NCBI RefSeq assembly: GCF_004197395.1
Contig: NZ_SELS01000017.1
Location: 1-64,000 of the forward strand
DNA: 64,000 nucleotides
Direction: 5' to 3'
From: Paraburkholderia sp. UYCP14C
GTDB lineage: Bacteria > Pseudomonadota > Gammaproteobacteria > Burkholderiales > Burkholderiaceae
Of the stretch, positions 58,683 through 64,000 are shown one piece after another. The notes beneath the pieces are model-generated. The model was not told the origin of the DNA. It saw only the letters and a program-made list of their open reading frames with translations, and searched no databases. Position numbers and translations under genes: made by a program. Within the stretch, counting starts at the first letter, position 1. Each line of letters starts with the position of its first letter.

Positions 58683-58713
58683 ATCCCGCTCCCCCCTGTG
58701 CGGGATTTTTTTT
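58683..58713 (+). terminator. Rho-independent terminator
   Basis: The 7-bp perfect stem ATCCCGC (58683-58689) / GCGGGAT (58700-58706) is followed directly by a run of eight T. It is the nearest downstream terminator for the gene at 58177; the 210-base gap leaves room for a separate small transcript ending here. Confidence 0.85.
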
Positions 58714-58963
58714 GTCAGTAGGCGTTGAGAACGTTCGATAACGCATTGCCGCATCCGCATGGCAGGAAGAAACAACGGCTTTAACTTTCGTTGACATTGC
58801 GTATCTTGCTTAATCGTTATAGTCGAACGAGCATCTCAAAAAGAGTGGCTGAAGCCGTGCTATCTAATCTTTAATTGCAGGCGGCATAAAGAAATTGGAA
58901 TATTTCGCTCGCTTTTTATGTCGGTTTTGTGAAGTCTGGGTGAAAAGGCTGGTGGAGCAAATA

Positions 58964-59407
58964 ATGACTATTCGAAAGCCTTTACTGTTTACCGCTATTG
59001 TCGCCGTGGCGGCCGCGGCAATCTCGGCCTACGTCAATCTGTCGAGCCAAGGCGCTGTCGACACAGTCGCTCAACCTCACTGGATAGTCCGACTGCACAT
59101 CGTGTCGGCGTTCGTCGGCGCGCTTCTGTTGGCGAAATATATCGTCACCGGTCCTGCTGCGTTGCAGGGGCCGACCGAAAAATCGAGCTATGGCGTCGGC
59201 ATGGTTCCACGCGTCGGCGCGGTGAGATCCTTCAGTCGCGGCAAGAACGGCTTCTTTTCCGCCACACGAAATCTGCAACTAATCGGTATTGCGCTGTGCC
59301 TGATGGTGCAGTTCATCTCCGTTGCTGAGACGACGCGGACCGATCGTCCCGATCCTCACGAACGGCCGGCGCGGATGAATGCCGCGGACGGGACACTGGC
59401 CACTTAA
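58964..59407 (+). CDS. Small membrane protein of unknown function
   Basis: This 147-residue protein has two or three hydrophobic segments (LLFTAIVAVAAAAISAYV at the N-terminus; HIVSAFVGALLLAKYIV near the middle; IGIALCLMVQFISVAE after it) and a charged end. No family recognised. The ATG at 58964 is chosen for its GGAG at eight bases; an upstream ATG-less extension is Cys-rich and unlikely. The gene lies just before the candidate sRNA terminator and the TssG remnant. Confidence 0.6.
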   Translation: MTIRKPLLFTAIVAVAAAAISAYVNLSSQGAVDTVAQPHWIVRLHIVSAFVGALLLAKYIVTGPAALQGPTEKSSYGVGMVPRVGAVRSFSRGKNGFFSATRNLQLIGIALCLMVQFISVAETTRTDRPDPHERPARMNAADGTLAT

Positions 59408-59430
59408 TCGCTCGACAAACCGGGCAGCAA

Positions 59431-59521
59431 AGAAAAGAGCCTCGAACGCGGGGCGCGATCGAGGCTGCCAAAGACAGGCTGAATACCTGTCGGTAAGATC
59501 GATCGGACCCGTGATCGACCT
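59431..59521 (-). ncRNA. Candidate small RNA with Rho-independent terminator
   Basis: On the minus strand TATAGT (59533-59528) can serve as a -10 box. A transcript of about 91 nt starting near 59521 would fold into three stem-loops: GGTCGATC pairing with GATCGATC (59498-59520, with a G-U pair), GACAGG/CCTGTC (59473-59491), and a terminator stem AGCCTCGA/TCGAGGCT (59466-59438) followed by CTTTTCTTT. No open frame fits it. The -35 region is weak. The structure is directly visible; expression is inferred. Confidence 0.5.
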
Positions 59522-59708
59522 TCCCCCACTATAGCGAGTTACCCGTCGAGTAATTGTGAACAAATGTCGCAATCGGATTGACCGGCGAATTCACCAATAA
59601 ATCAGAATCGCAGCGCCGGAATCGACTAGCCGGGATTGTCGATGTAGTGAGCCTCGGCCGCTCACTTCGTCGCACACCCGTTCTGGTGCGACGAACGACG
59701 GCACGCGT

Positions 59709-60098
59709 CGCGGACTCGGCGGCGGCTATGTGCTGGGCCAGCGGCTTGCGTATCGCAGCCGTGCGGTGCGCGTGACGTTGCGGCCGGTCGATGCCGCTCA
59801 GGCGCACGATCTTTTGCCGGGCGCCTCGCTGCATCGCGAGTTGATGGCGTTCGTGCAGTTGTATGTGGGGCTGAAGGCCGACGTGCATCTGCGTATGGCA
59901 ATGTCGTCGCGCCTCGCGCCATCGCCCGCAATCAGCTCGCCTCGCGCTGTCGATGGCGGATCGGCGGGACCGGCGCCGCGGCTCGGCTGGACGACCGTGC
60001 TGCCTGCCGTGAACGAACGCCTGATCAACGTCGCGCTCGGAGTGTATCTGGCGTTTCCGAAGCCCGCGGCGAATCCGTGCCTGACTCGATCCGCGTGA
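59709..60098 (+). pseudogene. tssG: Type VI secretion baseplate protein TssG, C-terminal remnant
   Basis: The plus strand encodes GGGYVLGQRLAYRSRAV, then VRVTLRPVDAAQAHDLLPG, then ELMAFVQLYVGL and finally APRLGWTTVLP. This is the order seen in the C-terminal third of TssG (VasB), a baseplate wedge protein of about 330 residues. The N-terminal two thirds are absent: upstream codons have no TssG character, and no start codon with a ribosome binding site is seen. The fragment ends at a TGA 26 bases before tssJ. It is probably left from a deletion. Left boundary approximate. Confidence 0.55.
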
Positions 60099-60124
60099 TG
60101 AACGACGCGCCCAAAGGACTATTC

Positions 60125-60646
60125 ATGAAGCTTCGCTTTATCGTTTCCGCTCTTGCGTCCGCTGTGCTGCTGTCGGCATGCGGCGCCTGGCAATCCGTGT
60201 CGGACACGTCGTCGCGCGCATACCACGCGGTGTTCTTCAGGCAGATCAAGGTGCTCGACGTCGACCTGTCCGCGCGCGAGGCGCTGAATCCCGACGACGC
60301 CGGCCGCGCGACATCGGTTGCGGTGCGCGTGTATCAGTTGAAGGACCGCAAGATGTTCGACGGCGCATCGTACGAAGATCTGCTGAAAAACGACCGCACG
60401 CTGCTCGCGCAGGACCTGCAGGCGAGCATGGCAGCGGTGCTGAATCCTGGGGCATCGGCGAGCCTGTCGCAACCGATGCAAGCCGATACGAAGTATGTTG
60501 CGGTCGTTGCGTTCTATCGCAATCCCGGTCACGGGGACGGCTGGAAGTATGTGATCGAGAAGAAGAAGCTCGATGCGGACAAGCCGTTGAAGATCTCGTT
60601 GATGGATCAGTTTCTGGTGACGCAGGGGAGTGTGGCCCACGATTGA
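60125..60646 (+). CDS. tssJ: Type VI secretion system lipoprotein TssJ
   Basis: This 173-residue outer-membrane lipoprotein has a signal peptide with lipobox LSAC (Cys19). The TssJ (VasD/SciN) transthyretin-like fold follows, with VAVRVYQLKDRKMFDGASYEDLL, LNPGASASLSQPM and YVAVVAFYRNPG. TssJ anchors the TssLM membrane complex to the outer membrane. The ATG at 60125 has AAAGGA eight bases upstream. It is intact, while its neighbour tssG is truncated; no tssK, tssL or tssM is in the window. It converges with the transglycosylase gene. Confidence 0.88.
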   Translation: MKLRFIVSALASAVLLSACGAWQSVSDTSSRAYHAVFFRQIKVLDVDLSAREALNPDDAGRATSVAVRVYQLKDRKMFDGASYEDLLKNDRTLLAQDLQASMAAVLNPGASASLSQPMQADTKYVAVVAFYRNPGHGDGWKYVIEKKKLDADKPLKISLMDQFLVTQGSVAHD

Positions 60647-60696
60647 TCGGGCCGCCGTCTCGATCGGCGCTCAACGGGTTTTGATCGGACCGTCCA

Positions 60697-61281
60697 TTAC
60701 TCCTTTTGCGTGCGCAGCAAGAGCGCAAAGCGTTGCATATGCATAACCACGCGGTGGGCATAGCCCTTTCCTCCACCGCTATACCGCCAAAGTGCGGTGT
60801 TGACGTCGCCCCCGGAGGCGTCGAGGCAAGCGCGCAATATCGACGAGCCGATGCGGACATTGACGACGGGATCGTCGAGTTCCTTCACGCTGGCGAATGC
60901 CTGCGGATGGGCGGCGGGCAGTATCTGCATCAGTCCGCGGGCACCGACCGGGCTCACCGCATGCGAGTCGAAGCCGGATTCGACAGCCATCACCGACAGC
61001 AGCAGAACAGGGGGCATCGAATAGCGATTCGCTTCGGTCAGGACGGCTTGTGCAATCTTCAACGAATCCGCAGCCGACAGGCGGGATTGCGCGCGCAGTG
61101 CGGCGGCGACGTCGTCGGGCGTCGACAACGGAGGAGCCTCCGTCACCTCAGCGGCACCTGATGTTTGCGCATTGGCGTAGTGCAAGAGGCTGCAGAGTGC
61201 GAGGGCCACTATCATCAAGGCAAGCCGCAGTAGCGTGTATCCGCGGCGCGCATTGGCAACCGCATGTTTTGGTCCGTGCAT
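60697..61281 (-). CDS. Lytic transglycosylase (SLT domain)
   Basis: This 194-residue protein has an N-terminal membrane segment or uncleaved signal (LLRLALMIVALALCSLLHY) and an SLT domain over about residues 75-185. The catalytic Glu lies in SVMAVESGFDSHAVSP, followed by GARGLMQILPAAHPQAFAS and IGSSILRACLDASGGDVNTAL. It cleaves the glycan strands of peptidoglycan, which T6SS and other envelope machines need for assembly. The ATG at 61281 lacks a clear Shine-Dalgarno; an upstream ATG at 61434 next to the mltA stop would give 50 more residues. It is downstream of mltA on the same strand. Confidence 0.82.
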   Translation of the reverse strand: MHGPKHAVANARRGYTLLRLALMIVALALCSLLHYANAQTSGAAEVTEAPPLSTPDDVAAALRAQSRLSAADSLKIAQAVLTEANRYSMPPVLLLSVMAVESGFDSHAVSPVGARGLMQILPAAHPQAFASVKELDDPVVNVRIGSSILRACLDASGGDVNTALWRYSGGGKGYAHRVVMHMQRFALLLRTQKE

Positions 61282-61439
61282 AGGATCAGGGGGGAGCCCA
61301 GATGCATGCACTGTAAAGACGATGCCGTTGAAGTCTTCAAAAAAGATCAGTAGTACGCGTAAAAACGGTGTAAATACCTTCAAGTCTGGCGCCACCGACC
61401 CTCCGTCGCCAGCTTCGCGCGGGTCGTCGCCCATGACCT

Positions 61440-63226
61440 CTACGGCGCATCGTCGACACACAACACAGGATCGCTGACCAGACAATCCGCATCGGACGCG
61501 GCAGGTCCGCCGCCACGCGTCTTCAGCGACGTCTGCTGCGCGGATATCGGCAAACCTTTGGGTAGCAGCACCCACATGCGCAGCCGTTCTTTGGTGTGAC
61601 TCGCCTGCGACTGCGCGGTTTGACCGAAGCCATAGAAGTAGTCGGCTCGAACGGCGCCCTGAATTGCACCACCCGAATCCTGTGCGAGCATCAGTCGATT
61701 GATCGCGCCCGGCGCCTGAGGATCGTCGCGCGTCGACACGAACACCGGCGCGCCGAGCGGCGTGGTGCGCGGATCGACCGCTACCGAGCGGCCCGCCGAC
61801 AACGGCACGCCCAACGCACCGAGCGGCCCGTTCGGCGAATCGGGAATGACGCGAAAGAACACATAGCTCGGATCGGAAATCGCGAACACGGGATGAGGCC
61901 GCGCCGCGTTCGACGCAGGTTCGTTGCTTCCGGCTCCCGTCGCATTGCCTGCGCCGTGTCCGCCAGCGGTGCCCGTTACCGCCGGCTTGATCGTGCCCGC
62001 AGTCGTTGGCGTGGTCGTCGCCAGGGTGAAGCCACGCAGCAGGGGCGAGGTGGGTGCATCGTCGTCACCATCCGCGGATGCCGCGTTGCCTGCGTTGCTC
62101 GCGGCGGCTGTGCCGTCGTCGCTGACGTCGACCTCCATCTCCATGCCGCGCACGACGAGCTTACGCGCACCGGCTGCGGCATTGCCGTTGTGCGCGAGCG
62201 GCGGCAAGAAGGGCCGGCCGTTCTGCTCAGCGTAGGCAAAGCGGCGAATCGACCCATCGCTCATGCGCACCTTGCCCGCGCCTTGCAACTGCATCGAGTA
62301 CAGCATCACAGGGTCGTCGACATACGCGAGGATCGGCGCCTTCAGCGCGCCGCGCTCGATCTCGGCGCGGGTGTAGTACGGCACGATGCGCCCGCCATCG
62401 ATCCGCAGGCGGATTTTCTTGTCGCGGATATCCGGCACGCTGTCGCGCAGATCCAGCGCGTAGACGCCCTTGAGGTCGCCACTCGTCACGTCGCCGAGCG
62501 GGATCACGTTACGTCCGTCGATGCGCGCCGTGCTCACGCCGCCGCGCGCGCGGTCCGGCATGCGTCGCGCGTCGAGGTACAGCATGTCGGCCGGCGTGCC
62601 ATAGACCGGGTAAAGGTAGGCGCCGCCGTACTGCTGACTGCCGTTGAGCAGCGGCTCGTAGTAGCCGGTCATCGTGCCGTCGACCGAGCGGTCGGGATTG
62701 CGGATCTGATACGCGTTGAAATACGTTTCGAAGAAACGCCGGATCGCCGCGACGTTGCCGACGTCCACGGCTCGCGCGGCATTGCACGGCTCCGACCAGC
62801 CGCTGCGCGCGCCGAGCACGGTGCAACTGCGGCGAAAAGCGTCCCATGATGCGGTGACGTCGTCCGTGTTCCAGCCGGGCAGGTCGGCGAAAGCGGTCGG
62901 CTCGTAGTAAGCGTGCCGCGTAGCGAAGCCCTACTGGACGCGGGCTTGGGGCTCGGGCTATTGGAGCCGCTGGGCGTGCTCGATACCGGCGCTTGTGTGG
63001 TTGCGGGAGCCGGCGTCGGGGCAGACGTCGTCGTCGGCGCGAGCGTCTGCGCGGGCGGCGCGGGTGGCGGTGCGGGTGCCGCCGTCACCGCCTGCTCGAC
63101 CGGCGATGCGCTGGCGTGACTCGCGTCCCCCAGGACCACGCTGGTCGCGGGCGTGTTGCTCGCGCAAGCCGCGAGCGTAGCTGTCGTCGCAACCAGCAAA
63201 AGCGGAAGAAGCTGAGCCCTTTGCAT
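61440..63226 (-). pseudogene. mltA: Membrane-bound lytic murein transglycosylase A (MltA), interrupted by a frameshift
   Basis: A start at 63226 with a perfect AGGAGG encodes a lipoprotein signal (lipobox LAAC, Cys21) and a Pro/Ala/Thr-rich linker. The MltA domain, beginning YYEPTAFADLPGWN and including VAVDPRTTPLGAP and the catalytic-Asp segment LAQDSGGAIQG, continues in another frame. The switch lies near 62910-62930; one added or two lost bases would restore a single protein. The MltA frame is closed upstream by a TAG near 62931. The domain also carries a Gly/Ala/Thr-rich insert of about 80 residues before its last third. Either a real inactivation or a sequence error. Confidence 0.75.
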
Positions 63227-63272
63227 GCGGCCTCCTTGCGGACCATCGCGGGCGTCGCGTACTTCGCGGGCG

Positions 63273-64000
63273 CTAGCCTGGCGGCTTGACGGCGTCGATG
63301 GTGAACGTGGCGGCGCCGAAGTCGTCGGCGCAATCCGCTGTGCCTGCCGGGCAGCGCGGCTTGCCCGCGAACGGCGAATAGCGCGGCCCGCGACGCGCGG
63401 CCGCCTGCTGCTGGGCATCGGCGGGGAATGACTGGAACGGCGCCACCGGCTTCAATCCGCCGTCGGAAAAATCGCGCGGCGTGGTCGACACCAGTGTCAG
63501 GAAGTGGTTGGGGCCGGGCGGGTTGCCCGCCATCATCGGCCAACTGGCGCGCGGCAACGACAGCGTCTGACCGGCGGCGATGCGGTTGTTGCGATCGAGT
63601 CCGTTCGGAAACAGCATCAGGTACTGACCGTCCGGATCGACCATGAACACATACACGTAGCCGGCGCGGTTGCTGTCGAGCTTGAACTGCAGATGATCCT
63701 TGCCGATTGTCGCCGACGTGCTGCGCGGCGTGGCAGTAACCTGAATCGACGGATCGGCCAGCGTGACGATGCGCTCGAGTTCGCTGGCGGGTGTGTAGGC
63801 GGCGAGGCTGTCGGCCTGTGCGGGTGGTGTGGCGGGCGGGGTAACTGTGGCAGGCGCGGCAGGGGCAACTGGGGCAACGGCAGCGACGGTTGCCGGGCTT
63901 TGAGCCGCATTGCCAGCTGCCGACGCAGCCGTGTCGGCCGGCTTCGGTGACGCCGGGCTACGCGCGTCCGTGCTTGCCGTGACCGCGGTGCTCGAGGCCG
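63273..64000 (-). CDS. DUF4384 domain protein, C-terminal part (5' end outside window)
   Basis: The minus-strand frame is open to the end of the window, so only the last 241 residues are visible. They comprise an Ala/Pro/Thr-rich linker (about 70 residues) and a DUF4384 domain: LQFKLDSNRAGYVYVFMVD, then LMLFPNGLDRNNRIAAGQTL, and SWPMMAGNPPGPNHFLTLV. DUF4384 is a beta-rich module often attached to serine/threonine kinases or peptidoglycan-linked proteins of secretion loci. It ends 46 bases before the mltA start, and the genes may form one operon with the SLT transglycosylase. Confidence 0.75.
   Translation of the reverse strand, partial: ASSTAVTASTDARSPASPKPADTAASAAGNAAQSPATVAAVAPVAPAAPATVTPPATPPAQADSLAAYTPASELERIVTLADPSIQVTATPRSTSATIGKDHLQFKLDSNRAGYVYVFMVDPDGQYLMLFPNGLDRNNRIAAGQTLSLPRASWPMMAGNPPGPNHFLTLVSTTPRDFSDGGLKPVAPFQSFPADAQQQAAARRGPRYSPFAGKPRCPAGTADCADDFGAATFTIDAVKPPG

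Noticed and set aside
59529-59888. A 119-codon minus-strand frame just upstream of the sRNA terminator
   Set aside because: It runs opposite the TssG remnant, ends before the terminator without any motif, and the TATAGT box lies inside its end; a short non-coding transcript explains the terminator better.

Overview
The window looks like chromosomal DNA of a Burkholderiales bacterium, most probably Paraburkholderia. The reasons are high GC content, trimeric porins of the Burkholderia type, a DUF969/DUF979 transporter pair, a leucine-degradation (liu) operon divergent from a TetR regulator, and dense LysR/MFS catabolic modules. This placement is inferred from protein character only; there is no rRNA or other marker in the window.

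Layout. 0-9.5 kb: the end of a Tyr/Pro-rich protein, a BON-domain protein, an MHYT remnant, a GNAT acetyltransferase, nucleoside phosphorylase PpnP, a FrnE-like DsbA protein, a 2OG-Fe(II) oxygenase, and a LysR / fused aconitase-family dehydratase / MFS module followed by a second BON protein. 9.5-16 kb is accessory in character: three 23-bp direct repeats, a porin, an MgtA-type Mg2+ P-type ATPase with a possible small leader ORF, and about 1 kb of AT-richer DNA with no recognisable gene. 16-21.3 kb: DNA polymerase II, then a DUF2891-DUF979-DUF969 operon (probable 5-oxoproline uptake). 21.4-29.4 kb: a LysR-controlled aromatic module of benzoylformate decarboxylase, aromatic aldehyde dehydrogenase, a PanE-family reductase and an aromatic-acid MFS symporter, followed by a porin. 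This is most simply read as mandelate/benzoylformate catabolism to benzoate. 29.5-35.3 kb: a DUF2278 protein, an alpha/beta hydrolase and a putrescine-utilisation set (PuuD, PuuA, SpuC).

36-48.5 kb: a DedA-rhodanese fusion, a cupin, an AhpD-like protein, an MFS transporter, a LysR regulator, a DUF899 protein, a GGDEF-EAL protein, HU, DAHP synthase, a DUF72 protein and the TetR regulator. 48.7-54.6 kb: the complete liu operon for isovaleryl-CoA (isovaleryl-CoA dehydrogenase, both methylcrotonyl-CoA carboxylase subunits, methylglutaconyl-CoA hydratase). Its sigma70-like promoter overlaps a perfect palindrome. 54.6-58 kb: a PhnD-like protein without signal peptide, a small DUF1488-like protein, a CPA1 antiporter and an AT-richer intergenic stretch.

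58-64 kb: two small unknown proteins, a candidate small RNA on the minus strand, a C-terminal TssG remnant, an intact TssJ lipoprotein (type VI secretion), an SLT transglycosylase, an MltA transglycosylase split by a frameshift, and the C-terminal part of a DUF4384 protein that runs off the window. This end looks like the edge of a type VI secretion / peptidoglycan-remodelling locus that is partly decayed here.

I saw no CRISPR array, no intact insertion sequence, and no tRNA or rRNA gene, but tRNA detection by eye is weak.
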